NCBI GenBank assembly: GCA_012517545.1
Contig: JAAYUW010000136.1
Coordinates: 1 to 33,756 of the forward strand
Direction of reading: 5' to 3'
Source of the DNA: Exilispira sp.
Lineage (GTDB): Bacteria; Spirochaetota; JAAYUW01
DNA: 33,756 nt
Shown in pieces: positions 15,657-23,092 of this stretch; within the stretch, counting starts at the first letter, position 1, and each line of letters opens with the position of its first letter. A model generated the notes under the pieces. The model was given only the letters and a program-made list of their open reading frames with translations, made no database searches and was not told the origin of the DNA. The translations under genes and the position numbers were made by a program.

Positions 15657-16826
15657 TCACTTATTTTTTAATGGGCTTATAGATCTTAAATAACCAATTT
15701 CTTTTTTTAACACAGCTACAAGTTTATCCACATCATCTCTTGTATTTTCTCTACCAAATGAGAAACGGATAGATCCATGCGCTAGTTCAGGGTCGTTGTA
15801 AAGAGCCATCAAAACATGGCTTGGTTCAAGGCTTCCAGTAGAACAAGCACTACCTGTTGAGACACTAAATCCGTTCAAATCCAGTCGTAATAGTATCGAT
15901 TCGCCTTCAACAAATTTGAAAGTAACATTTGATGTTCCGCAGAGTCTTGGCGAATTTTTACCATTTATAATTATATTATCAATCTCATTACTTATTCTAA
16001 ACTCAAAATAATCCCTTATCTGCTTTATTCTTTTGATTTCTTCATCCATCTCTCTGGTCAAAGCCTTACATGCTGCTGCTAAAGCCACTATACCAAGCGT
16101 ATTTTCAGTACCAGCTCTGAAACCTTGTTCTTGATGCCCACCATGTATCAAAGGGGTGAAGTTTTTCTTCATCTTATTAAAATCTTTAATATAAAGTAAC
16201 CCCAAACCTTTTGGAGCGTAAAGTTTATGAGCTGATATAGAAGCTGCATCTATAGGCAAACTTGAGAGATTGATATTAACTTTTCCAATTGCCTGAACAA
16301 GATCAGTGTGAAAAATTGCTTCCGGTGCTTTTTCTTTTATTATGGAAGCAATTTTATCGATGGGTTGAATAGTTCCAATTTCGTTATTTGCATACATTAT
16401 TGAAACAATACCGGTTTTACTGGAAAGTTCCTCTTCAAGTTCGTCGAAAAGGATAAGGCCATTACTATCAACATTTAAAAAAGAGACAGGAATACTGTTG
16501 TTTTTTAAAAATCGAGCTGTTTCAATAACTGAAGGATGCTCTATTTTGCTGGTAATTAGTTGATTATTCTTATTTTTGCTGAACAAAAGAGATTTCAGTA
16601 CAGTATTGTTTGATTCTGATCCACAGGAGGTAAATATTAGATCTTCTTTTTTTGCACCTAAAAATTGGCTGATAATATCCTTTGATTCTTCGATCTTTTC
16701 TTTTACCATTCTTCCTGTTTCATGCATAGAACTTGGATTTCCGTAGTAATCTAAAAAGGAGATTATGGCTTCTTTAACCTCTGGATGTAAAGGAGTCGTT
16801 GCATTATTATCAAGATAAACATTCAT
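15657..16826 (-). CDS. nifS: Cysteine desulfurase (NifS/IscS family)
   Basis: This 389-residue PLP enzyme takes sulfur from cysteine for Fe-S cluster assembly. The PLP lysine is K201 in SISAHKLYAPKG, H98 lies in KIEHPSV, and the catalytic cysteine is C328 in VSTGSACSTGS, on the long flexible loop of the NifS/IscS group. The N-terminus MNVYLDNNATTPLHP is canonical. It follows nifU by 18 bases on the same strand, so the pair forms a NifU-NifS unit. Only a weak ribosome binding site is visible, so translation may be coupled to nifU. Confidence 0.96.
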   Translation of the reverse strand: MNVYLDNNATTPLHPEVKEAIISFLDYYGNPSSMHETGRMVKEKIEESKDIISQFLGAKKEDLIFTSCGSESNNTVLKSLLFSKNKNNQLITSKIEHPSVIETARFLKNNSIPVSFLNVDSNGLILFDELEEELSSKTGIVSIMYANNEIGTIQPIDKIASIIKEKAPEAIFHTDLVQAIGKVNINLSSLPIDAASISAHKLYAPKGLGLLYIKDFNKMKKNFTPLIHGGHQEQGFRAGTENTLGIVALAAACKALTREMDEEIKRIKQIRDYFEFRISNEIDNIIINGKNSPRLCGTSNVTFKFVEGESILLRLDLNGFSVSTGSACSTGSLEPSHVLMALYNDPELAHGSIRFSFGRENTRDDVDKLVAVLKKEIGYLRSISPLKNK

Positions 16827-16844
16827 TTTAATACTCGTTTTATC

Positions 16845-17483
16845 TTATTTTCCTTTAAAAGTGGGAGAGGAGTAAAACTCATCTATATATTTTTTCATAA
16901 TATCTTTTGCATTATCAATACACTTACCACAGGTAGTTCCGAGCTTTGTTCTCTGTTGCAGAGTTTCAAGGTTAATGGCTCCATCAAGAACCTCAAGTTT
17001 TATATCCTCTTCTGTAACATTGTTACATTCGCATACTATAGGTGATGCAAAATCTTTAGAATATGGGTTTTCCATATTCTGTTTTTTAAAATAATCATCT
17101 ATTGCTGCTCTTAAAGCTTTATCACCCAATACGGAGCAATGTATTTTATTTGATGGAAGCTCATCGAGTTCTTTTACTATATCTTCTGGTTTTATTTTAT
17201 ATGCATCTTCAAGCTTCATCCCGCCGTTCTTTGTCACAATAACCGAAAGAACAGAAGTAGATGCTATCGCAGAGGCGCAACCGTAAGTTTTCCATTTCAA
17301 ATCATATATCCGATCGTCTTTAACCTTAATAAAAATAACCATCATATCACCACAAGCAGTGGAACCAACTATGCCAACCCCATCTGGTTTGTACTCTTCT
17401 TCACTAACATTTAAAACATTTTGCGGATTTAAAAAGTGTTGCTTGACTTTTTCAGTATATACCCAACCTGGATTATTGCTCAT
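16845..17483 (-). CDS. nifU: NifU-like Fe-S scaffold (IscU domain plus [2Fe-2S] BFD domain)
   Basis: This 212-residue protein joins an IscU-type scaffold to a BFD-like [2Fe-2S] domain. The scaffold cysteines are C44 (STACGD), C69 (YGCASAIA) and C116 (IHCSVLGD). The second domain has C151, C153 (VCECNNV), C185 and C188 (TTCGKC). The C-terminal NFU domain of classical nitrogenase NifU is absent, giving the shorter NifU form. The frame opens at a TTG at 17489, but GAGG lies nine bases before ATG 17483, which is preferred. With nifS downstream it would supply clusters to the many Fe-S proteins coded nearby. Confidence 0.95.
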   Translation of the reverse strand: MSNNPGWVYTEKVKQHFLNPQNVLNVSEEEYKPDGVGIVGSTACGDMMVIFIKVKDDRIYDLKWKTYGCASAIASTSVLSVIVTKNGGMKLEDAYKIKPEDIVKELDELPSNKIHCSVLGDKALRAAIDDYFKKQNMENPYSKDFASPIVCECNNVTEEDIKLEVLDGAINLETLQQRTKLGTTCGKCIDNAKDIMKKYIDEFYSSPTFKGK

Positions 17484-17532
17484 TAACAAACACCTCGCAT
17501 AAAGAATATAATTGAAAAATTGAAAAATTACA

Positions 17533-17561
17533 ATAGCAAAATAGGGTAGATTTTAGTTCAA
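17533..17561 (-). promoter_or_regulatory. Possible promoter of nifU-nifS
   Basis: On the minus strand TTGAAC (17561-17556), a 17-base spacer and TGCTAT (17538-17533), about 50 bases before the nifU start. The -10 box is imperfect. Confidence 0.35.
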
Positions 17562-17593
17562 ATACATTTGATAAAATAGAGAAAAAAACATAT

Positions 17594-17625
17594 AAGAAAA
17601 AAGGCATCTGAAGAAATCAGATGCC
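17594..17625 (-). terminator. Rho-independent terminator of icd
   Basis: A perfect 9-bp stem (17603-17611 with 17617-17625, GGCATCTGA/TCAGATGCC) has a 5-base loop. On the minus strand it is followed by a T-rich run (17602-17594). It lies 23 bases past the icd stop and separates icd from nifU. Confidence 0.92.
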
Positions 17626-17647
17626 TGAGTTAAATAAAGAGAAAAAC

Positions 17648-18859
17648 CTATTTAAGAGAGTTCAAAGTGCTGGCTATTGCATCGAGAAATTCTTCGCTGG
17701 AAAGTGATTGTGAAGGAGCAGGGTCAGCTAATCTTGCAAGGTCCCCTGTCATCTTGCCATCTTCTATTGTTTTTATTGTAGCTTTTTCAAGTTTTTCTGT
17801 GAAAGCAATAAGTTGAGGGATATTATCAAGTTCACCTCTTTTTTTCAAGGCTCCAGTCCAGGCAAAAATAAGAGCAACTGAGTTTGTAGATGTCTTTTCA
17901 CCTTTAAGATATTTATAGTAGTGTTTTTGTACTGTACCATGAGCAGCCTCAAACTCAAAATATCCTTTTGGAGATACTAAAACTGAAGTCATCATGGCAA
18001 GTGAACCAAATGCTGATGCTACCATGTCAGACATAACATCTCCGTCGTAGTTCTTACAAGCCCATAGAAAACCACCTTCGGACTTCATAACTCTTGCCAC
18101 TGCATCATCGATAAGAGTATAAAAATAAGTAATACCAGCTTTTTCAAATTTATCTTTAAACTCATTGTTAAAGACTTTATTGAAAATATCTTTAAAAACT
18201 CCGTCGTAAACTTTACATATAGTGTCTTTAGTTGCAAACCATAGGTCAACCTTTTCGGAAAGAGCATAGATAAAACAAGCTCTGGCAAAGCTTTCAATAG
18301 AAGACTCAAGATTATGTATACCCTGAATAACGCCAGGTTCCTTCATCTCCATGATTGTGACTCTTGTTTCTTTTCCACTTGCAGAAGTAAAGACAATTTC
18401 TGCTTTACCAGGCTCAGTAACATGTAACTCCTGACCTTTATATATATCACCATATGCGTGACGTCCAATTATTATTGGGTTCTTCCATGATGGAATGGAT
18501 GGTTTAACATTTTTAACAAGTATGGGTTTTCTAAAAACAGTACCATCCAGGATGGCTCTAATAGTTCCGTTAGGACTTGGCCACATCTTTTTAAGGTTAT
18601 ATTCCTTAACTCTTTCTGCGTTTGGAGTAATGGTGGCACATTTTACTCCCACACCATACTTCTTTATAGCTTCTGCTGCTTCAAAGGTAACTTTATCATC
18701 CGATTTATCTCTTGCTTGTAAACCAAGATCATAATATTCGACTTTTAGATCAACATATGGATTAATAAGTTTTTCTTTAACTATTTTCCAGAGGACACGG
18801 GTCATCTCGTCCCCATCCATCTCAACAAGTGGGGTACGCATTTGAATTTTGTCTGGCAT
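17648..18859 (-). CDS. icd: NADP-type isocitrate dehydrogenase (homodimeric, eukaryote-like subfamily)
   Basis: This 403-residue protein is an isocitrate dehydrogenase of the subfamily that includes eukaryotic IDH1/IDH2, not the E. coli Icd type. The opening [78 protein letters not shown] and [11 protein letters not shown] are all typical. It makes 2-oxoglutarate and NADPH, or runs in reverse. AAGGAG precedes the start at 18859. It has its own terminator. If the Vor/Kor enzyme accepts 2-oxoglutarate, the two would form consecutive TCA-cycle steps. Confidence 0.97.
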   Translation of the reverse strand: MPDKIQMRTPLVEMDGDEMTRVLWKIVKEKLINPYVDLKVEYYDLGLQARDKSDDKVTFEAAEAIKKYGVGVKCATITPNAERVKEYNLKKMWPSPNGTIRAILDGTVFRKPILVKNVKPSIPSWKNPIIIGRHAYGDIYKGQELHVTEPGKAEIVFTSASGKETRVTIMEMKEPGVIQGIHNLESSIESFARACFIYALSEKVDLWFATKDTICKVYDGVFKDIFNKVFNNEFKDKFEKAGITYFYTLIDDAVARVMKSEGGFLWACKNYDGDVMSDMVASAFGSLAMMTSVLVSPKGYFEFEAAHGTVQKHYYKYLKGEKTSTNSVALIFAWTGALKKRGELDNIPQLIAFTEKLEKATIKTIEDGKMTGDLARLADPAPSQSLSSEEFLDAIASTLNSLK

Positions 18860-19003
18860 AAATTTCTCCTTCTAATCAATTATGTTCAATTGCTTTTAAC
18901 AAAATAATAATAAAAATCAACAAAATTTTAAATTGAATTTTTTTATTAATAATTTATTTTATTTTTGTTAAATGTTTTTACTGCTTAATTTATGGAGAAT
19001 TTG

Positions 19004-20629
19004 ATGACAATAGCCTTTGAGACAGCTGGAGGACTCGCAATATTCCTTCTTGGTATAAACTTTTTTTCCGAAAGCTTAAAAAAAATGAGCTCTCATAGTG
19101 TTAAAAGGTTTCTTGAGAAGGTAACCTCTTCACCACTTTCAGGAACTCTTGTTGGTTTAGCGGTAACAGCCTTGATTCAATCTTCTTCAGCGACAACGGT
19201 ACTTACAGTAGGTTTTGTTAATTCCGGTTTAATGACTTTTTCTCAGGCAATAGGGATAGTTTATGGAGCAAATATCGGAACTACTGTTACTGCTCAAATT
19301 ATGGCTTTCAATCTCTCCAGCATCGCACTGCCTGTTTTGATGGTTGGTGTTGTGCTTATGATGTTTTTTAATAAAGATTTAATCAAGAATATAGGTACAT
19401 TTTTTGTTGGTTTTGGCTTGCTCTTCTATGGGATGCTTATGATGACTGAGGCAGTGGCTCCTTTAAAAAATTCTCCAAAAATAATAAATATTTTCTTACA
19501 GTTTGCTGATAAACCTATTCGTGGAGTTCTAGCTGGTATGCTAGTCACGTTTGTAATACAATCATCTTCAGCTACTGTTGGTCTTGTCCTAGCTCTTATG
19601 CAGGCTAACCTGGTAGACATTAATGGTGCTATTCCACTAATCCTAGGAAACAATATTGGTACCTGCATAACAGCACTTCTGGCATCTCTTAACTCAAATA
19701 TGGCAGCTAAAAGAGTCGTTGCAGCACACTTTGGTTTCAATATTATCGGAACCATTATCGTACTGATTTTATTAGATCCATTTAAGCACTTTGTTAATTT
19801 CTTTACGAAGTATGTTACTTTAACATCTGATCCAGTAAGACAGGCTGCCAATGCTCATACATTATTTAATGTCTTAAATACGATGCTTTTCTTACCCTTG
19901 ACGAAATATTATACAGCTTTGATAGAGTGGCTTTTTAAAGGGAAGGAGGATGCAAAGCCAAAAAGGGCTATTTTCCTTGATAAGAACCTCTTGAAATCAC
20001 CTTTTATTGCAATAGAAGCGATTATAAAAGAGATAAATAGAGGGCTTGACTTATCGGTTGAAAGTTTACTGACTTTAAGTGAACATTTATTAAATAAACC
20101 AAATAAACAAAAACTTGAAGTTCTTCTTGAAAATGAAAGTATCATGGATACTCAGCAATATGAAATAACGAACTATATAACCTTGCTTGCAACATATGAG
20201 ATGGGTGAGAAAGTGGCTGCATCTATTCCTGAAGTTTTACATGCTACAAATGATCTTGAAAGGATTGGAGATCATCAACAAAATCTTTACAATATTTATA
20301 AAAGACAGATTGGTTCGAGAGTTAATTTACCTGAAAAAAATCTTCATAAACTTGTTGATATGATTGATGTGATTATCGAATTTACCAAATTTATTCAGGT
20401 AAATCTAAAAGAAGATAAACTTATAGACCTTTCAATAGCTCATAATTTTGAGTCACGAATAAATGAACTTCGTGATAGTTGTCAACAGGATTACTTTCAT
20501 ATTCTTCAAGAATATAAGGATGTCCCATTTCTTTCAACTATAGTTTATGATTATATTCTTAACCTTGAAAAGATTGGAGACCATCTTACGAATATATCAG
20601 AGCATCTCTCTTTAGTAAGTGAATTTTAA
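19004..20629 (+). CDS. Na+/phosphate cotransporter with C-terminal PhoU domain
   Basis: This 541-residue inner-membrane protein is a NptA/YjbB-type Na/Pi cotransporter. The two inverted halves each carry the signature QSSSAT (about residues 59 and 186), followed by GANIGTT and GNNIGTC. About eight hydrophobic segments precede residue 310. The C-terminal 200 residues form a PhoU-like helical domain with two metal-site motifs, ERIGDH and EKIGDH. An ATG at 18992 is in frame, but GGAGA (18994-18998) falls inside that extension and sits five bases before ATG 19004, so 19004 is preferred. It is divergent from icd across an AT-rich gap. Confidence 0.93.
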   Translation: MTIAFETAGGLAIFLLGINFFSESLKKMSSHSVKRFLEKVTSSPLSGTLVGLAVTALIQSSSATTVLTVGFVNSGLMTFSQAIGIVYGANIGTTVTAQIMAFNLSSIALPVLMVGVVLMMFFNKDLIKNIGTFFVGFGLLFYGMLMMTEAVAPLKNSPKIINIFLQFADKPIRGVLAGMLVTFVIQSSSATVGLVLALMQANLVDINGAIPLILGNNIGTCITALLASLNSNMAAKRVVAAHFGFNIIGTIIVLILLDPFKHFVNFFTKYVTLTSDPVRQAANAHTLFNVLNTMLFLPLTKYYTALIEWLFKGKEDAKPKRAIFLDKNLLKSPFIAIEAIIKEINRGLDLSVESLLTLSEHLLNKPNKQKLEVLLENESIMDTQQYEITNYITLLATYEMGEKVAASIPEVLHATNDLERIGDHQQNLYNIYKRQIGSRVNLPEKNLHKLVDMIDVIIEFTKFIQVNLKEDKLIDLSIAHNFESRINELRDSCQQDYFHILQEYKDVPFLSTIVYDYILNLEKIGDHLTNISEHLSLVSEF

Positions 20630-20667
20630 GTATTATTATTTAGAGCTGTTTTTAAAGAAACTTATTA

Positions 20668-20866
20668 TCAATAATCTTCATCATCATAGTCTTCCTCATC
20701 ATCCTCGTCTTCCTCATAATCATCATCATCTTTATCTTCATCCTCATAATCATCATCATCTTCTTCTTCATCCTCATAATCACTTTCTTTATCAAAATAA
20801 CCTTTTTTTAGATCTTCATTTTCTTCTTCATCATATTCTTCTTGATATTCCTCATCATCAGAGTCT
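20668..20866 (-). repeat. Asp/Glu codon microsatellite in the acidic tail
   Basis: The plus strand shows runs of CATCATCATC, CTTCATCCTCATAATCATC and similar, coding Asp/Glu/Tyr stretches on the minus strand. Such tracts change length by slippage, so tail length may vary between strains. Confidence 0.6.
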
Positions 20867-21570
20867 TTAAATGGCAAAGTTTCCTTTTCTATCTTATAAA
20901 AACCATCTGCGATTCCAAGTGCAGCATTGATCGCATCTTCAATATCAAGATAGTTGATTTTCTCATCTGCTTTTCCAGTATTATAAAAGCCACAGGCAAG
21001 ATTTATCGAAGGTATATGAAAAGTATCAGATAAATAATCAAGATCTGGAATATCAAGTATTCTCTCCTTAAGCTGAAATTCTTTGATTATTGATTTATAT
21101 TTAGATGGTAATTTGATAGTAGTTGTATAGTAATCTCGTCCCTCATTATAAAGGAAAATTATGAGTTTTACATCATCAAGATCGATATCGAGATTATCAT
21201 CAATAAAGATATCCAACCCGCTTTTCATCTCAAAGTCTCTACTGTTTTCTTTTTTTGAGTCATAGCTGGCTCTAAGCCATAAAACAGGATAACCCTGTTG
21301 ATACAAATAATTTGTCAAATACATTGAGGTTCTAGTATCAGCATTAAAAGGTCCATTTTTTGTCATCAGGTCATCTTCTTTATGAACAAGTTCAAACTCT
21401 CTATTTTTAGTATTATCAAAATAGCCAATAAAAAGAATATTTCTAATATCATTATCGAAAAACCAATAATTCATCTCATCTGTGATGTCTGGTTCACCAA
21501 AAAACTCCAGTATTTCATCAAAATCAAGATTGATAAAATTATCGATTTGATTTCTATCTACCGATATCAT
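20668..21570 (-). CDS. Metallopeptidase-fold-like protein with very acidic C-terminal tail
   Basis: This 300-residue protein has two parts. Residues 1-225 show spaced similarity to M28/M42/M20-type aminopeptidase-like proteins: LFIGYFDN (47-52) where a metal-site HxD is expected, GPFNADTR (73-80) where GADDR is typical, YLSD (179-182), and INLACGFYNTGKADEKI (189-205) like the N-CGYYN-H-E-Y end of such proteins. The expected metal ligands are largely replaced, so it may be an inactive relative; this is a motif-level inference. Residues 235-300 are almost all Asp, Glu, Tyr and Lys. The frame opens at 21678, but GGAGG (21577-21581) points to ATG 21570. It converges on the phosphate transporter gene with a 38-base gap. 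Confidence 0.7.
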   Translation of the reverse strand: MISVDRNQIDNFINLDFDEILEFFGEPDITDEMNYWFFDNDIRNILFIGYFDNTKNREFELVHKEDDLMTKNGPFNADTRTSMYLTNYLYQQGYPVLWLRASYDSKKENSRDFEMKSGLDIFIDDNLDIDLDDVKLIIFLYNEGRDYYTTTIKLPSKYKSIIKEFQLKERILDIPDLDYLSDTFHIPSINLACGFYNTGKADEKINYLDIEDAINAALGIADGFYKIEKETLPFKDSDDEEYQEEYDEEENEDLKKGYFDKESDYEDEEEDDDDYEDEDKDDDDYEEDEDDEEDYDDEDY

Positions 21571-21822
21571 TTGCTGCCTCCACAATCTATTTTTTAGTAT
21601 TTTTACGATATTTTTCAAGTCATTTTTATAAATTCGGTGATTTTTTAAAAGATTTATAATAATTATATAATAATTCAAAAATTTTTCAAAATAATCAAAT
21701 TTTCTAAAAATTTAAATAGCTATTGATGAACTGTCTGGCTTAAAAAAAGTGCAGTTAAAATTTTATGTAATTTTTGTATTTTAAATGACTATTTATAGTT
21801 GAATATTAAAGGGAGTAATTTT

Positions 21823-21879
21823 ATGAAAAGTCGAACATTTACACCTTATATTGCTAATTCCTTGTTAGATAACTTTTAG
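21823..21879 (+). CDS. Possible 18-residue small protein
   Basis: ATG 21823 is preceded by GGGAG (21811-21815) at a seven-base spacing and opens a short frame reading MKSRTFTPYIANSLLDNF. The ribosome binding site is as good as those of the neighbouring genes. There is no recognisable domain or membrane segment. It lies upstream of the lipoprotein's own promoter, so it is not simply a leader of that gene. It may be chance in an AT-rich gap. Confidence 0.25.
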   Translation: MKSRTFTPYIANSLLDNF

Positions 21880-21929
21880 GTTATATGAAAGCCACTTAAT
21901 ACATTTTGTCAAAGATCTTTTGCATTTTA

Positions 21930-21958
21930 TTGACAATTTCATTTTTTTAAATTAGTAT
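21930..21958 (+). promoter_or_regulatory. Promoter of the lipoprotein gene
   Basis: A perfect TTGACA (21930-21935), a 17-base spacer and TAGTAT (21953-21958), 44 bases before the start codon. Confidence 0.6.
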
Positions 21959-22002
21959 TACCAAAATAACCTTTATTCAAGTAAATTATAGGAGAGTTGA
22001 AG

Positions 22003-22845
22003 ATGAAATTAAGTAAAAATGTATCTTTAAAGTTATTAACTTTTATCCTTTTTATTTTTTTATCAACCTCTGGTATATCCTGCTCAGGGAATGCTGAGCT
22101 ACTTATCGTAGAAAATGCTATGGTAAAGTTTTATATTACCTGGCCTACGAAGCTTATACCTTCAGATGTGACACATATTGCTATATTTGTTAATAACAAA
22201 CTAATATCATCTTATAAAAAAGCTGTTTTTATAGAGAGGCAATCAGGTGATCAAGATGTTATTTTCAACCTGTATCCTGGAGATTACGATTTAACCATTC
22301 TTTCTTTAAAACAGACCTCAGTCACATCTTCAAATCTCGGGAATTACTCTATATTAACAGTAGATTCTTCAACATTTTCAGCAGAACCAGGTGAGGAAAA
22401 ATATTTAAATATAGCTCTTTCCAATGTCAATATTTCTGCAGCTTTAGAAATAGAAGGGAATTTTTATATTACCGATCCTATCTATGTACGATTTACAATT
22501 TCAGATATTTCAAATATTATTAAGTTTTCAGGTGGAAAGCTATATTTTACCTATGATAATGGCTCTGGTGAGGCTATAGACTACAAAACTATTTATGTGG
22601 GAGATACACAAAGCTGTGAAGATGGGACTTTTCTATCTACAGTTTATCCTGCTTCAAGTGGTTACCCTTCAGAATCGTTTGACCTTAGTTGTTATGCAAA
22701 GTTTACTGTTTCTTCAGACAGGGTAGCCAAAAATTTTTTTGATCTAAACAGTATAAATGAAATTAAACTTGAAATTTCAGATTTTTATCTCGGTTTTTTA
22801 GAGGATGGGACTCCAACTTCCCCAGTTATTATAGTAGTCGAATAA
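22003..22845 (+). CDS. Predicted lipoprotein of unknown function
   Basis: This 280-residue protein begins with a basic n-region, a hydrophobic stretch (LLTFILFIFLSTSG) and a cysteine at about residue 27 (SGISCSGN), consistent with a lipoprotein signal peptide, though the lipobox is not ideal. The rest is rich in Ser, Thr, Tyr and Ile with alternating patterns suggesting beta-sandwich folds. Two more cysteines (in QSCEDG and DLSCYAK) could form a disulfide. No family is recognised. GGAGAG (21991-21996) is six bases before ATG 22003; the TTG at 21997 is less well placed. It appears to be a single-gene unit with its own promoter. Confidence 0.8.
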   Translation: MKLSKNVSLKLLTFILFIFLSTSGISCSGNAELLIVENAMVKFYITWPTKLIPSDVTHIAIFVNNKLISSYKKAVFIERQSGDQDVIFNLYPGDYDLTILSLKQTSVTSSNLGNYSILTVDSSTFSAEPGEEKYLNIALSNVNISAALEIEGNFYITDPIYVRFTISDISNIIKFSGGKLYFTYDNGSGEAIDYKTIYVGDTQSCEDGTFLSTVYPASSGYPSESFDLSCYAKFTVSSDRVAKNFFDLNSINEIKLEISDFYLGFLEDGTPTSPVIIVVE

Positions 22846-23092
22846 AACTTAGCATAAAGGTTTTATAATTATTTATCTATCTTTTCTAAGATATGATTCA
22901 AGTAAATTTACTAAAAAACTTTCTAGAATCATAATTACATATTTATCGATCAAACAGCGAGACTATATTATGCTACTTGTTTAGTCTTTCTTTGGGATCA
23001 GGGACTGGCTTTTCAACAAGAAGGATGAACATATATGTTTTTTGTCTATCCATTTAATGCCAAAAATTACTCATTAATCGAATTGACCAGTT

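Larger units (their letters stand above)
21571..22002. other. Intergenic region between divergent acidic-tail and lipoprotein genes
   Basis: This AT-rich stretch of about 430 bases holds one possible 18-residue ORF (21823-21879) and a promoter (21930-21958) for the lipoprotein. No other gene, RNA or repeat core was recognised. Confidence 0.45.

Noticed and set aside
15439-15660. Minus-strand ORF of 73 codons overlapping the nifS stop
   Set aside because: It covers the TTTGCTGGATGAACC repeat region, has no ribosome binding site or recognisable domain, and its composition is atypical.
18495-18734. Plus-strand ORF of 79 codons inside icd
   Set aside because: Antisense shadow of the well-supported icd coding frame.
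20619-20870. His/Leu-rich plus-strand ORF of 83 codons
   Set aside because: It is the antisense shadow of the Asp/Glu codon repeats in the minus-strand acidic tail; its composition follows from the repeats and it has no ribosome binding site.
22893-22932. ATGATTC/GAATCAT long-loop hairpin with the inner palindrome AGTAAATTTACT as a bidirectional terminator
   Set aside because: The stems are AT-rich, the loop is long and no T-run follows on either strand.
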